Notes under the pieces: generated by a model
Databases searched by the model: none
Told to the model about the DNA's origin: nothing
The model's input: only the letters and a program-made list of their open reading frames with translations
Made by a program: the position numbers and the translations under genes
NCBI RefSeq assembly: GCF_028554725.1
Contig: NC_071671.1
Span: forward strand, 2,513,501 to 2,577,500
DNA from: Zeugodacus cucurbitae
Taxonomy: Eukaryota > Arthropoda > Insecta > Diptera > Tephritidae
Length of the DNA stretch: 64,000 bases
Direction: 5' to 3'
In this document: in pieces, positions 11,942 through 24,744 of the stretch
How positions within the stretch are numbered: the first letter of the stretch is position 1
How the letters are laid out: every line of letters begins with the position of its first letter

Positions 11942-14518
11942 ATTGATTTTCAATAGTAATCGCTTTTGGAATTCCGTTCCTTATCTTCCTTGCTACAAAT
12001 TAAGTTTGATGAACCATTCAGCGGCAACTTTCTTCAACTCAATATCTGTGCTAGAAGGCGCTTCAAAGGCAAACGCGGCAATTTAAAATAATTTTTAGCA
12101 CACCTATACACGCACGAATACTCGTACATGAAATAAATTCCGCTGAAATAAAAATGTTTTTTGAAAATAAGCGCGCTAAAACCGCCAACCGACCACAAAT
12201 TGTACGAGAATAAATAAAAAATTGCACGAATTTCTCAATAAAAATGAAATGTTAGAAAAATCGTGCAACACACACAGAGCGCCGTGAATTATTTATGAGC
12301 GCAAATGTTAAATATGCTGTTGGCATAGCACAAACGCCGCTGGCTTTTGGAGGATGCGATGCTCCCTGCGCTATAACCATAAACACATACATATATATAT
12401 AGCGAGTAGCAGCGCACACAACACGCTGCTGCACGCCCACTCCCGTCTGGCCTTAGCGGTGTGAACGTGCAACGCATTGATGGGGTTTATTGGTGAATCG
12501 CTGGCGCTCTCGAAATGGCAAAACCCGTTAATTTGCGGATGCGGAATCAAATCAAATTTGTTTCATTTACGTATTTTATTACATTTCAAATGCCCCAAAG
12601 CCAACACAGCACACAGAAGCACCCTGTGCATGCATGCAAGGCTTGCAGGGCCAAGAGGTGTGTTGTCAATGTGGCCCAAAAGCATATGTTGTCTGTCAAT
12701 TTTAGAGAAATTTTCTTTGAAATTTTTATTTTTGTTGTTGTTGTTGTTGTGCTTGCCACGAACGCACGCATTAGCATTGATTTTGTGTATTTGAGAGGGT
12801 GTTTGTGTGTGTTCAGTATTTGCTTGTCGCACATCTATTTCTATTTCTATTTGCTCTTGCAGTTGTATTTGTATTTGCATTGGTGTATTGGCATTGGTGT
12901 ATTGACGTTTGCGCTTACGCTTGTATTTATTTGGTTTTCATGTTTGTTGCCAACCGAGCCGAGCGTTTAAAAATAAAATGCGTTTGCAGTCGGCAATAAA
13001 TGTTGCACGCGTACACTCCCACTCTCACCATTTCAAATTGAACGCGATTGAATGGAATGAAATGAAATTGTATTGAATTTTCAAATCTTATTTAAGTGTA
13101 GCCTCATGCACGCAGCTCCACAGATAATCGTAGATATGCATACATATCTACTTTATATATATATATATACAGATATTTATAGATATATATTTCTATTCTG
13201 TATAATTTAGCAGCTCGCGTATTACTCTTCCGTTTCATTTGTCACGTTCAGCAGTTGACTTCCGTATTCACGGTTATGTCATAAATGCGTGAACGCCTTC
13301 GCATCGGCATTTACAATGCACATAAAAGGGAAATACGAGGATATTTAAATGAAAAATATCCGGTAAACTTTAAAAAATGTTGTGGGAGGCCTGAAATCTG
13401 GCATATTGCAGCTATTTGTAGCATACATATAGGCGTTTTTGAATTTTTTAAACCATTTCCATATAAAATATTCATCATACGCCATGTCACATTGGAAGCG
13501 GAAATTGGTATATTTTAAAGATTTCAGTTATAATAAAATTACAGTTAGGCCGATTTCTTGTTTAACTGCTTATGAGATACAAAAAAAAAACATTTAAGGT
13601 ATTTTTGGAAGATATTTTCAAAAGTTTCTCTCATCAATAACATTGCATTCAATACCATATTGTAGAGCACTAATTACAATTTTTAAATATTTGTTGTTGT
13701 TACTGCTATTGCTATGAATGAAGTTGTGAAGAAAAACAAAAAAGTAGTAAACAATAACACAAACATAACAGTTGGTTGTTCTAGTTGACAAGCACATTGT
13801 TTGTTTGTGATTCTTGATGCCCACCCACATCGTCTCCTCTACATTTGCATTTACACACATATATGTTTGCTACTTTGTTTACCTAACGACGCTGGCGATT
13901 TGCTGCATTCCCAGTGGCATAGCTGCAAATGCATTTGTTATTGTTGTGTTTGTGTTTGTGTAGCTTTCCTTTCGTTCTATGTTTACTTTCAATTCAGTCA
14001 AGCAACATTCCATCAACTCCCAAATGCAATTATTCGCACCACATTGATTTCGCATTGCATTGTGAATTTTCAATTTGCATTGAACTAGAATTTCTCAAAC
14101 ACGTATGAATGTGAAAGCTATAGGCAGACGTCGTTGCTTGCATGCAGGTGTCTAAAAAAATGTGTGTGTGTGTGTGCTTATTTGAGGCATAAAGAAATCG
14201 TATCAGATTTGGTAAACAAATTTTGTTGCAAAAAATCGAAGCATGTCAGTAGATTAAGAAGAAATGGAAGAAGCATTCTCTATAATGCTGATATTCATTC
14301 CAACAAATTTCTTCACTAGTTATTCTGTGACACTTTGATACATATTGAACAGCAACGTTGAGGAGATAATACTTAGAAATTTATTATAAAATTTCTGCTT
14401 AGCCCGATTAGATTGAATAAAGGTAGTTCTACTATATATTTGATGATACCAGATCGCTTCGAAATGTATTAGACTGTATGCACAATTTAAAGATATATAT
14501 ATATATTTCCAGATGGAT
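11942..14518. other. non-coding stretch with simple repeats
   Basis: No gene supported. There is a GTTGTT tract at 12734-12750, dispersed TATTTGTATTTGCATTGG-like sequence at 12830-12900, and an AT dinucleotide run at 13155-13190. Overlapping frames of 80-150 aa at 12477-12999 arise on both strands from these low-complexity tracts and show no domain. A TGTG microsatellite is at 14162-14176. Confidence 0.5.
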
Positions 14519-15006
14519 AGGTTAGGTTAGTCTGGCAGAGCGCAAAGCCAGTATACATGGAGCTCTGTCACATCTAAGTAATTATGTCAATTATGAGTAG
14601 TCATCTTATAGCGAATTTTAAAAGGTTATTTAGTCTCATTACCGATACCCCTTCTAGTTTTTCATACTGTTGGTTAAATCAATACCTAGCCATCCACCAT
14701 TTTATAGGCCAACCATATACCTACAATACCTTCTACCGAGCGCTAGTAGGGATTTCGTAACATTTGTGGATTTGCAACCCGGTAGATCCTTCCAATGTCA
14801 GATCCAGATCATCATCAAGATAGTGTATGGGGCGGTCACGTTTCTAGCTCACAGTTTTACGACTCTCTTGGCAATCTGGTCTACTAACTCGTTACCCTTG
14901 ATGCTTTTGTGGTCTGGCCAATAGAAGTGAAGTCGTTAGTTGTTGTTGACGTTGAACCAAAGTGTTGCATGAATCTGGTGATCCTACTTTCAGATTCGGT
15001 GGGTAC
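14519..15006 (-). mobile_element. non-LTR retrotransposon 3' fragment with RNase H piece, cut by a mariner
   Basis: On the minus strand at about 14940-14850 the frame reads LHFYWPDHKSIKGNELVDQIAK, in pieces matching the RNase H segment at 5440-5500. It is followed by a decayed 3' region and a CTAACCTAACC tail at 14519-14530. The mariner at 15007 interrupts its upstream side, and no retroelement coding could be recognised beyond 15720. It is a pseudogene: short, 5'-truncated and mutated. Confidence 0.6.
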
Positions 15007-15720
15007 TACGAGGGCTGCTATATATATTTCTGGCCTAGGCAACTCTAAGTGTTGCCAGGTGCAATCGGACATTTCCATTGGAAAGTTTGACATTTTTTAG
15101 CATAACATCACTCAGAACATTTTGTCATTTAATCGTGAACTGTTTTATTTACAGGGAATTAAAAAATTCATCTCGGCCAAAAAATAGAATTAACTCGTGA
15201 ACATTTTCGTGCGATCATTTTTCACAACTTTCGACGTGGATTATCGCGACAAGAGTGCATCGATGAACTAAAATCTTTGTATGGCTATGAAGCACCATCC
15301 TATAGCACTGTGAAAAACTGGTACAACGAATTCAATCGTGGCCGACGCTCGCTCAAAGACGAATTCCGTGAAGGTCGTCCAAAAACAGCCGTTGAGCCAG
15401 AAAACATCGATGCCGTACGTGAACTGATACTGCAAGACCGTCATGTAACATACCTTCAGATAGAGGCATGCCTATGCATTTCTCCCACCAGCATACATTC
15501 GATATTGCATGAACACCTGGCCGTAAAAAAGGTTTGTTCACGTTGGATCCCGCACAATTTGACAATCGCTCAAAAAAAGTGCTTCGGAAATTGCTTTGAG
15601 CGCATGCAAAAGTGTATAAATCTTTATGGAGAATATTTTGAAAAACAATAAAACCATTTTCGTTGATAAATATTCCTATTTTCATTATTAGGCCAGAAAT
15701 ATATATAGCAGCCCTCGTAT
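15006..15720 (+). mobile_element. internally deleted mariner with perfect 31-bp terminal repeats
   Basis: The ends at 15007-15037 and 15689-15719 are exact inverted complements over 31 bp (each begins TACGAGGGCTGCTATATATA). TA dinucleotides flank them (15004-15005 and 15721-15722). At about 713 bp it is roughly half the usual length of about 1.3 kb for a mariner. The leader at 15040-15160 (GACATTTTTTAGCATAACAT) is of mariner type. The identity of the two ends suggests fairly recent mobilisation by a transposase supplied in trans; that is inference. Confidence 0.85.
15166..15651 (+). pseudogene. mariner transposase, N-terminal DNA-binding half fused to the last residues
   Basis: The open frame reads IELTREHFRAIIFHNFRRGL near its start, then EFNRGRRSLKDEFREGRP and ILQDRHVTYLQIE, then ICSRWIPHNL-like residues (VCSRWIPHNL) and AQKK. 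These are the paired helix-turn-helix and linker of a mariner transposase. After AQKK it jumps in frame to FERMQKCINLYGEYFEKQ and a stop, which is the normal mariner C-terminus. The entire D,D34D catalytic core is missing. No ATG is present at the expected start (ATT at 15166), so translation would need a non-ATG start. It cannot transpose itself. Confidence 0.85.
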
Positions 15721-15722
15721 TA

Positions 15723-18580
15723 TATGATTTAATACAAAAGAGAATTGAAAATAGAATTTCTGTAGAGTTTTGATGTCTTCGGTGTTCGAAATAACGCAGT
15801 GTTTACAAATAGCTGCTCTTAAATATTCTTAGGCTCATTAGACACCCAATTAGGACTCATTCGGCATTGGAAAACCAATGGATTTGAACATATAGTTTCT
15901 TATACCCTTGATGTCTAATTTCATTGATTTTGAAATAGTGGCAGTCGTTGAAGGTATCCCAATATGAAACTTCATAAATCTTGGTATTCAATCCACAATT
16001 AAATACCTTTTTAGTCTTGCCACAGCTAATCTGGTGATGCAATGTACTGGAAAGATCGCCCAAGTGGCATTTTACAAATACATATTCATAACACAGCAAT
16101 AAAAATAGTGTTCATAAGGAAGAGATTCTTCCTTAATTTTGCTTTCGTAAATTTTAAACGAAGCTGGCCATTTGAGTATTCCCAAGGGAAAGCGAATCCC
16201 AGCATGAATATATTTCATGCAGATGATCATGAAATGGCCAACAACAATTTTAGCCGACAAAATAAGCTATAAACCGTACTATTTTGCATGCTAACATAAA
16301 TTAAGCACACACAGCCAGCAAAGTCAAGGTGCCAAGGTGAAACGGGCCAACAACAGCGATTCCGAAACCATTTGAATGCATTAAAAATAAAATATGCTAC
16401 ACTCGCTGCCAACGGCGGCGCAGTGGATTGCAAAGGTTAAGTTGTTGTGTCAACTTGAATGGATTACATTTGTGCGATAACGGTATAACAGTGTGCCGGC
16501 GAGTAAACCGTCAGTGTACACACACAGAGACGCCTACAGATGCGTGCAAAATATACAGAAGTTACCTTGGTAGCACACCTTTTCAAGCAATAGTGGTAGA
16601 GGAGAGTAAGAAATAAAGCTGTTCCCAACAAATAAAACAAAACAAACACAAAGCTGGGCAGCAAAGTAAGCCATCCAACTCGCTACTCGCTATATTTATA
16701 TTTGTAGGTAGTTGTGTGTAAGACAATAATAATAATAAGGATGTTGCCTTAATGTCCTTCCTGTGCGATATGCTTGAGTAGTAGACGAGGTTTTCCTTTC
16801 GTGCTCTCTACCGCTCTTCGTCGCTTAATAATTAACTTCCAATGTATGCAAGGTACGGGGGGAGGGGGGTAAAGAGCGAACCCCTTTTTGCAATTCCCAA
16901 TGGAGTTCGTGGAATAGCTGTGAAAGTTATAAAAACTTGTTGTTGCCTCATAAATCTTGATTTTTATGCCACCAAGAGGCTGCCATGCCAAAGGAGCTGC
17001 TTTGCCTCTACTTACACACACACACACGCACTCAGTGATGCAGGTAGCATAGCATAAAAGTGATTTTTGTTGTTGTGCGACGCCTTGACAACGTCTTTGT
17101 TTTTCGCCGGACAACCCACGCTGACTGCACACATTTATTTCGCACATTTTTCTCGGTCGTTGGTTGGCTCGTTTCCTTGCCGGTAAGCGGATTAGCATCC
17201 TTTAACACATCCTTCTCTTTAGTACGCATAAAATATGAAAATGTAACAAGACGCACTCGGCGGTCTTTACGCTTGAGACTTGGCTTGCCCTCGCCGATGA
17301 CTCCCCTGCCCGCTTGGAGGCTTGTTTGCTTGGCTGGTCCATTGGCAGCGACTCCTCCGTAATTTATGTACATCAAAAGTGGTTGGTTGACCCGCAATAA
17401 TGGCTATCAGTATTAGCGCCGAGTCGCAACAGACACTCCATCGTTGCTCCAGTCCAGTAAGTACAGCGTTGACCACTAAAGCAGACAGCAGCAGCTGCTT
17501 CGCACTTGCCTCGGGCGCAACTTATTTTCGTTCGCTTATCGACAACGACGACGCACGGCTGTCGGTGAACATAATTTACGTGCAACGCGGCTGCCGGTGG
17601 TCAAAATCACTTCGTACAACGCTGTCCTTCTCTGAGTGCGAGTGGGAGGGAGAGGCGGACCAAGTAATCAAGCGATTTGCACCCAAAGCATGTCAGGGGG
17701 TCCACTACTTATGCTCTTTGGTATGGTCCGTGAAGTGCTCACATATGTGCGCGAGTATTCATTGCTGCTTAACTTTTGAAGGCGGACGACAGAGGTATGT
17801 GTGTGTGTGTCTGTTGGGTGTGGCTCACACATATGCAAATGGCATTAAATTTGATTCACTCCCTCCCTCAGTTGGCGCTACTCCTTTGCCTTGCTCTACC
17901 TCACTTTTGCAATTCCTTTTTTGCTTTTTTATGTAATTCTCTCGCTCCATTATTGGCGCTTCCTTTTTTGTTGTAAGTTCTACGCTATGTTAATACACAT
18001 ATAAATCTGGAATTATCAACGTGAACTCTGCTTTATTTACAGCTACTTATCAATGCACACACACACACATAAATGCATAGCTGTGTATATATATGTGAGA
18101 GCCGCTTATTTGGCTGCATAAAAATGGTGTCGAATGTCGCATAGAAAACCAATAAATATGTTAGTGCACTCATGCCGTTGCCTGCGCAGGTGCGCTGCCA
18201 CTATTTGCCGAGTTAAAGGTGCCGATTTGTCAGCATAAACCGGCTGGGCGAGAAACTTTGCGTAATTTATTCGATCAGAACTAGACTTTTTTAACAGATA
18301 TTAAATGTTTTTTTTTTGTTTTCTGATGAGTTATGGCAGGTAGGTCTAAGCGATATGGTGGCAAAGAAACAGATATTATTCGTGGTCCTTCGAAGCATTC
18401 ATCACCATAGTTTTAAGCAGAAATATCGCTTGGGTTGGGTTACCTTCCTAAGCAAATGGAAAAAGTGATTATATTTCAAGGATTCTTCCAATGATCCTAG
18501 GAATAAGAAATCAGGATGATAGCGTTATTAATAGCCGGAGCACATCGTCTGTTTATTTCCAAAACTGAAAACAGCGGCAT
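15723..18580. other. non-coding stretch; GC-richer interval 16.75-17.9 kb
   Basis: No gene supported. Between about 16750 and 17900 base composition is more balanced, and open frames of 100-178 aa appear on both strands (plus 17400-17936; minus 16749-17198). They overlap each other and show no domain. A promoter or 5' UTR of a neighbouring gene could lie here, but I see no clear TATA or splice pattern. CA tracts are at 17013-17030 and 18056-18070. Confidence 0.4.
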
Positions 18581-18584
18581 AAAG

Positions 18585-19200
18585 TCAGCTGCTTTTCGAG
18601 CTGTCGAAAGCAGCTTTAAAATCGACAAAAAGGTGGTGTGTGTCGATCCTCTTTTCACGGGTCTTTGTCAGTTGTCGATTTTCCAGGTCTAAAGCCACAC
18701 TGATAAGGTCCAATCAGTTTGTTGACGGTGGGCTTTAGTCTTTCACACAGTTCGCTCGATATTTAGGAGGCTGATCCCACGGTAATTGGCGCAGATTGTG
18801 GGATCTCCCTTTTTATGGATTGGGCAGAGCACACTGACATTCCAATCGTCAGGCATGCATTCTTCCGACCATATTCTACAAAGAAGCTGACGCATGACGC
18901 ATGCACCTTATCATTTCTTCGCCGCCGTAATTTAATAGCTCGGCCTGTAATCTATCGGCCCTCGCCGCTTTGTTGTTTTTCAGGCGAGTAATTGCTATTC
19001 GAATTTCTTCATGGTCGGGTAATGGAACATCTGTTCCATCGTCATCGCTTGGGGAATCGGGTTCGCCATCTCCTGGTGTTGTACTTTCACTGCCATTCAG
19101 CAGGTCAGAGAAGTATTCCCTCCATAATCCCAATATGCCCTGGACATCGGTTAGCAGATTACCACCTTGGTTTCTACATGCTAAGTCCCTTAGCCTAATG
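18585..19200 (-). pseudogene. RTE-like non-LTR reverse transcriptase fragment
   Basis: The minus strand reads LACRNQGGNLLTDVQGILG, then WREYFSDLLNGSE, then RLKNNKAARADRLQAELL (usually AAGADGL). In shifting frames it goes on to SEECMPDDWNVSVLCPIHKK, YRGISLLN, GPYQCGFRPGKSTTDQ-like residues, and HHLFVDFKAAFDS near 18600. That is the N-terminal half of a non-LTR reverse transcriptase, including the first catalytic Asp region (VDFKAAFD). Both ends are truncated, the FADD region is absent and the frame is broken. It belongs to the same general group as the C-terminal piece at 60252-60905. Confidence 0.75.
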
Positions 19201-19518
19201 AAATACAACAACAATGTAACGCTTGCTTTTATAGTTGTGTGGGTTTCAATGAGGCAATACCTGTCGCGGAGTGGGTCTTTTTGACAGCTGTCACATGATT
19301 TATACTCAGTTGGGATTGACATTTCATAATGAAATACTTACTCCGGAACAATGTAGCCCCAATTATTGGAAACAATTTTCTAAAATCGAACCTCTCGTCT
19401 GGAATTTATTCGAACCAGCCGCGAAATCATTTTTCTAACATAATTGTAATTAATATAAACTCCTGGTCATAACCTCACTTATATGAATTTTATTTCTTCT
19501 TGAAAACCATATGTCTAA
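19201..19518. other. short non-coding stretch, nothing recognised
   Basis: Sequence between the reverse transcriptase fragment and the CTCTCG repeat. The upstream part of the 148-aa minus-strand frame runs through it but shows no domain outside the retroelement part. Confidence 0.4.
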
Positions 19519-19519
19519 A

Positions 19520-21024
19520 AACAAGTAAGGAAAGGCTAAGTTCGGGTGTAACCGAACATTTTATACTCTCGCAATTTATTGAATAAATTTTATTTAGATA
19601 ACGCACAAATTTACCCATAAATTCGGCATAAAGTTTAATAGAATAACGAAAATCGTCATATATAGATATGAGGCCTGAGGTAATTCCTAAACCGATTTCA
19701 TTCAATTTCACCAGCAAGGGACACTATATCCAAGAGTATACGCTCACTTAATTTTGCTAAGATATCTCACATATTAACCAATACATATATGCGTAATAAA
19801 GCCCAACGAATTTTTGAAAAACCCATAATTAGGTATATGGGAGCTAGGAGATGTTGTGACCCGATTTTAATAATTTTTGGAACAGAGACACAATATTGGA
19901 AGAAAACAATTTCCTCTGAATTACATTAAATTAGCTGAGAGATTTACCCATATTTTCGGTTAAAATTTAACCTTAGGCGCTGAGTTCAACATGTTCGATA
20001 TCTGGGGCCTTGAAAAGTTATAGTCCGTTTTCGACAATTTTTTCACAAGTGATGCCACTGATCATATACTGTATTTGTGTAAAGTTTTATTTCGCTATCA
20101 TCATTGGTTCCTAATGTATATGTTATAACGTGAAGGATTCAGATGGAATTCAAAAGTGAGTTATAAAGAAAGTAGTCGTGGTTGTGAACCGATTTCATCC
20201 ATTTTCCACACATGTCATCAGGGTGTCAATAAAATATTATATACCGAATTTCATTGAAATCTGTCGAGTAGTTCCTGAGATATGGTTTTTGACCCATAAG
20301 TGGGCGATGCCACGCCCATTTTCCAATTTGTAAAAAGATCTGAGTGCAGCTTCCTTCTGCTATCATTTCTGTGAAATTTTGTGTTTCTGACGTTGCTCGT
20401 TAGTGAGTTAACGTACTTTTAGTAATTTTTAACCTAACCTTTGTATGGGAGGTGGGCGTGGTTATTATCCGATTTCTTTCATTTTTGGACTGTATAAGGA
20501 AACGGCTAAAAGAAATGACTGCAGAAAGTTTGGTTTATATAGCTTTATTGGTTTGCAAGATATATACAAAAAACATATTTGGGGGCGGGGTCACGCCCAC
20601 TTTTCCAAAAAAAAATTACATTCAAATGTGCCCCACCCTAATGCGATCCTATGTTCCAAATTTTATTTTCATAACTTTATTTATGGCTTAGTTATAGCTC
20701 TTTATGTGTTTTTGGTTATCGCCATTTTGTGGGCGTGGCAGTGGTGCGATTCCGCCCATCTTCGAACTTAACCTTCTTATGGTGACAAGGAACACGTGTT
20801 GCAAGTTTCATTAAGATATCTCATTTTTAACTCAAGTTGCAAACTTGCACGGACGGACAGACGGACATACAGACATCCGGATTTGAACTTTACTCGTCAC
20901 CCTGATCACTTTGGTATATATAACCCTATATCTAACTCGTTTAGTTTTAGGACTTACAAGCAACCGTTATGTGGACAAAACTATAATACTCTCTTTAGCA
21001 ACTTTTGTTGCGAGAGTATAAAAA
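19520..21024 (+). mobile_element. CTCTCG/CGAGAG repeat, long copy 2
   Basis: Starts ACAAGTAAGGAAAGGCTAAG, with TTTTATACTCTCGCAA near 19560-19575, and ends with TTGCGAGAGTATAAAA near 21008-21023. These two motifs are inverted complements, so the element has subterminal inverted repeats. Recurrent internal marks are GTGGGCGTGGTTATTATCCG, ATCCGGATTTGAACTTTACT and CAACCGTTATGTG. Short frames such as 20445-20771 line up between copies only with frame changes, so I treat it as non-coding. The transposon class is not resolved. Confidence 0.7.
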
Positions 21025-22010
21025 CATCTATATACACTGTACAACAAAATAAAGCCTTTCAGAGCGTTGCTTTCAATACAAATATTTCTATATTTTATCC
21101 TCTACTTTTCTGAAATGTTTCTATTTTTCTTTTCACATTGCCAACTAAACTCACTTGTTTTGTTTTAGAACAAAAGAAACAACAACACAAGCACTTCGAC
21201 ACTTCATACTTTATTCATTTATTATTATTGAACCTTTTTTTCATTCCACGCTCGTCTTGTGCTTTGTTCGTGTATTTATAGTGCGCCACTAGCGCTGCAA
21301 CTACAATACTTTTTTCCGCTCTTACTTATAGTCACCCATGTATCTGTGTATCCGTTCGATGAATTCACTATAAAAGTTTTAACAACTTTTCAACGCTTTG
21401 CAGCTGTGAAAATATTTACAATTTATTTGCATACGATTTGCTTAAGAAGCAGAGTGCTGCTCATTGAATTAATTTCAGAGCTCGACGGTGTTTGGCGATC
21501 GACGACAGCGGCTTAAACTGCATTTGGGAAGCTCATAAATGGCAACTGAGGGTGTTTTTTAAATGGTGTGGTGTGTCTCTAAGTTGGTGAAGTATAATGC
21601 AGTTGGGTGCAAGGAAGCTTTTGAAAATTAAAAAAAAATAATAATTTAAAAAAAATTTATTAAAAGATTACTAAAAAGTAAACTTAAAAAAATTAAAAAT
21701 ATTTTTATTAAAAATTTAAAATAAAAATAATTAGAAAAAAATGAAATAAAAAAATTATTAAAAAATTAAAATTAAGAAAAAAACAAAAATTAAAAAAATA
21801 ATTAGAAAAAAGTGAAATAAAACAATTATTAAAAAATTAAAATAAAGATTAAGATTAATTTTTTTTTAATTTAAAATTTTAATTGAATAATTTAAAATAT
21901 TTAAAATAAAATATTTATTTAAATTAATAATTTAATTTTTCAAAAAAATATTTTTTGTTTTTTTTTATTTCTCTTTATTTATTTTTTTCTTTTTTTTTTT
22001 AAATTTCTAA
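21025..22010. other. non-coding stretch ending in an A/T-only tract
   Basis: Unique sequence to about 21620. From 21628 to 22010 it is almost pure A/T (AAAATTAAAAATA patterns, then poly-T). Confidence 0.5.
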
Positions 22011-23039
22011 ATATTAAACAAAATTCTCAGAAATATTTGTTAAAACCTCAAAAGAAAATAAATGTAGCTTAACTTACTGTGAAAATGCGCCTAAATTAGC
22101 CACATTCTGCTTGCTATTGCTTATTTTTCTGAAGTAACAGCAACAACAAAAACCAAGTTTGTATATTTGTTGAACTCAAAACCAATTTATTATGCCAAAG
22201 TAATAAATTAAAACCGAATTTCTTTAGTAAAACTAGCAATTTGTCTTTATCTTATGGCAGCAGCCAAGCATTTCCGGTTGCCGAAAAATCTAGTTTTTCT
22301 CCTTTGCCGACCATAAATAACCGATGCATTTGATGTGCGAATTGGCGTAGATTTTACCAGAAAACACTAACAAACACACATATATGTGAGAGACTATATA
22401 GATATTTTACTGTAAGTCTGCCCGAACGCCTTCAAGTATGCAACATATCAAGAAATCAACAGCAAAATATATCAGAAACAAGTAAATGCTGCACTCCCAA
22501 TCAGCGTCACCATCATCAACACGGACATAGATTTACATGCATATAAAAGTGAATAAACAACAACAACAACGCATCTGCCACATTCACACGCTCATACACA
22601 GCGCCCATAAAATTAGTATATTCTACAGCATCTTTGTATATACAAAATGTTGTTATTGTTGCTAGTGTTAGTATTACTTAGTCTACCAGTCGATAGCATC
22701 TATAATACATATTTAAAAGTCTTGCTGCCTGTGTTGTTGCTGTGTATTTTGCCAGCTGATGTCTTTATTTGTTGCATATAGGCAACCGAGGACATGTGTA
22801 ATGCCGGCAATAAATGGTTTTAACGCACACACGCACACACACTGAGATGTATGTTTAGTTTTATGTGCTTGTTTGGCATCTTATCATGACAACTAAATCA
22901 GATTTATTAATATTTACAACAAGGAAGTGAGTGATAAAAGTAACAGAAAGGCACGAGATGGCATATACATATATATGTATATGAACAGGTTGTAAATGTC
23001 TGTATGTGAATATATAAATTTCCTTATTTCATAACAAAA
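22011..23039. other. non-coding stretch, nothing recognised
   Basis: Unique sequence with ACAACAACAAC at about 22557-22572, a short CA run at 22826-22842 and TATATGTATATG near 22970. No frame of interest. Confidence 0.45.
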
Positions 23040-23965
23040 TGTCGAACAAAAAATTTTTTCTTTAAAAAAATTTTTACATTAAATTTATTTTTTTTTTCGG
23101 GAAAAAAATACAAAAAATTGAAAAACAAAAATTTGAAAAAGAAACCGAATCTTGAAAAAAATAAATTTAAAAAATAAAAAAAATATATTTGAAAAAATTA
23201 GTAAAAAATATTTTAAAAAAATTTAAAACAAAAAATATTTTTAAATTTAAAAAACTTATGTTAAAAAAAATAATATTATTTTTTTAAATAAAAATTTAAA
23301 TTTTATTCCAAAATATATTTGTTAAAATAAAAAAAAAATTCATTAAATTTATTGCATTTTCGGAAAAAAAATAAAAAAAACTTTACAAACAAAAATTTGA
23401 AAAAAGCTCAAATTTTCAAATTTTTTTTTTTTTTAAATAGCAAAAATTATTAAAAAAAAATTTAAAAAATATTTTTAAACGTCAAAAAAAAATTGTATAA
23501 AAAAAAATAATAAAGAATTGAAATTTGTTTAAAAATTTCACTTTAACTCTACAATATGAAATTTCAATAAAATTTTTTTTTTTTTTAATAAAAAATTAAA
23601 TTTTTTTCCAAAATATTTTTGTTAAAATAAAAAAAATTTAATTAAATTTAAAATTAAATTACATTAAATTAATTAAATAAAAAAAAACTTTATAATCAAA
23701 TATTTAAAAAAGTCAAATTTTGGAAAAAAAGTTTAAAAAAATAATATAAAAAAAAATTTTTTAAACAAATTTGCAAAAATAAATAATAAAAAAAATTTAA
23801 AAAAAATATTTTTAAGTGTAAAAAAAAATTATTAAAAAAATAATAAAGAATTGAAATTTGTTAAAAAATTTCACTTCAACTCCACAATATGAAATTTCAA
23901 TATTTTTGTTTTTTTTTTTAATTAAAATTTTTCAAAATTATTTTTGTTAAAATAGAATTTTAAAA
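23040..23965. repeat. A/T-rich tandem repeat, period about 300-330 bp
   Basis: Almost pure A/T. The landmark AATAAAGAATTGAAATTTG occurs at about 23508 and 23842. A second landmark, TTGTTAAAATAAAAAAAA or close variants, occurs at about 23319, 23620 and 23938. The units are therefore about 300-330 bp long with uneven poly-A/poly-T expansions. Confidence 0.6.
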
Positions 23966-24744
23966 TACAAATATTGTCATAAATAATATTTGTAACGATT
24001 TGTATATAGGCCTATATAGTACATAATTTATATGATGTTGCCTTTTAAATACAAACTTGTAAATATGTAAGAAACTCAGCTACCAAAAGCATAAGAGCAA
24101 CACTGAAGCATACACAAAACAACAACAACACAAGTGTACAAGCATGTAACTCTACAAGCAGATAATAGTTGTTAAATGGCACATATGTCTGTCTGTATGC
24201 AAATATGTAAGCATTTTATTGTTATCTCTGCTTTTTGTTGCTTTTGGTTTACACTTTTCGAAAACCCGACTGCCTCCAGTGTTGACACCACAAACTTACA
24301 ATTTGCTTACAAACAGGCATTCCAATGTATTTACATGTGTTTGAAAATGTTAACGAAATGTTACTGATAACAACGCACACACACACATATGCACACACAG
24401 AGAGCTGTACAACACAAGCAATATGCTAAGCAGTTAGTTGGGAGTGTACCTCACTTCCACTTTCGCATGAATTTTCCATTCAATTCTCGAACAATGCAAT
24501 TAATTTTCTTAATCTGCTCAAAAAGGCAAACGTAATCTTTAAAATTAGTAGAATTTAGTTGTTGTAAGTCAACAGATTTGCGTTGTGGCAATTTATATGT
24601 GGAGAAAACCTTTTGGAAAATAGAAAATTTGCAGAAAAAAATTGAAACGAATTTGTGGACTTAATTTGTATTTATTTTTCGGAAGGTAATTTAAAAAAGT
24701 TTATGAATTTTTTAAGGCAATTTCATACTTTTTTTGTAATGTAA
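23966..24744. other. non-coding stretch, nothing recognised
   Basis: Unique AT-rich sequence with a short CA tract at 24373-24402. The 63-aa frame at 24176 has no domain. Confidence 0.4.

Noticed and set aside
12477..12999. Four overlapping frames of 66-151 aa on both strands
   Set aside because: Produced by GTTGTT and TATTTG low-complexity tracts.
17400..17936. 178-aa plus-strand frame
   Set aside because: No domain, overlapped by minus-strand frames of similar length, low-complexity C-terminus (GTGTGT-derived VCVCLL); more balanced base composition explains the length.
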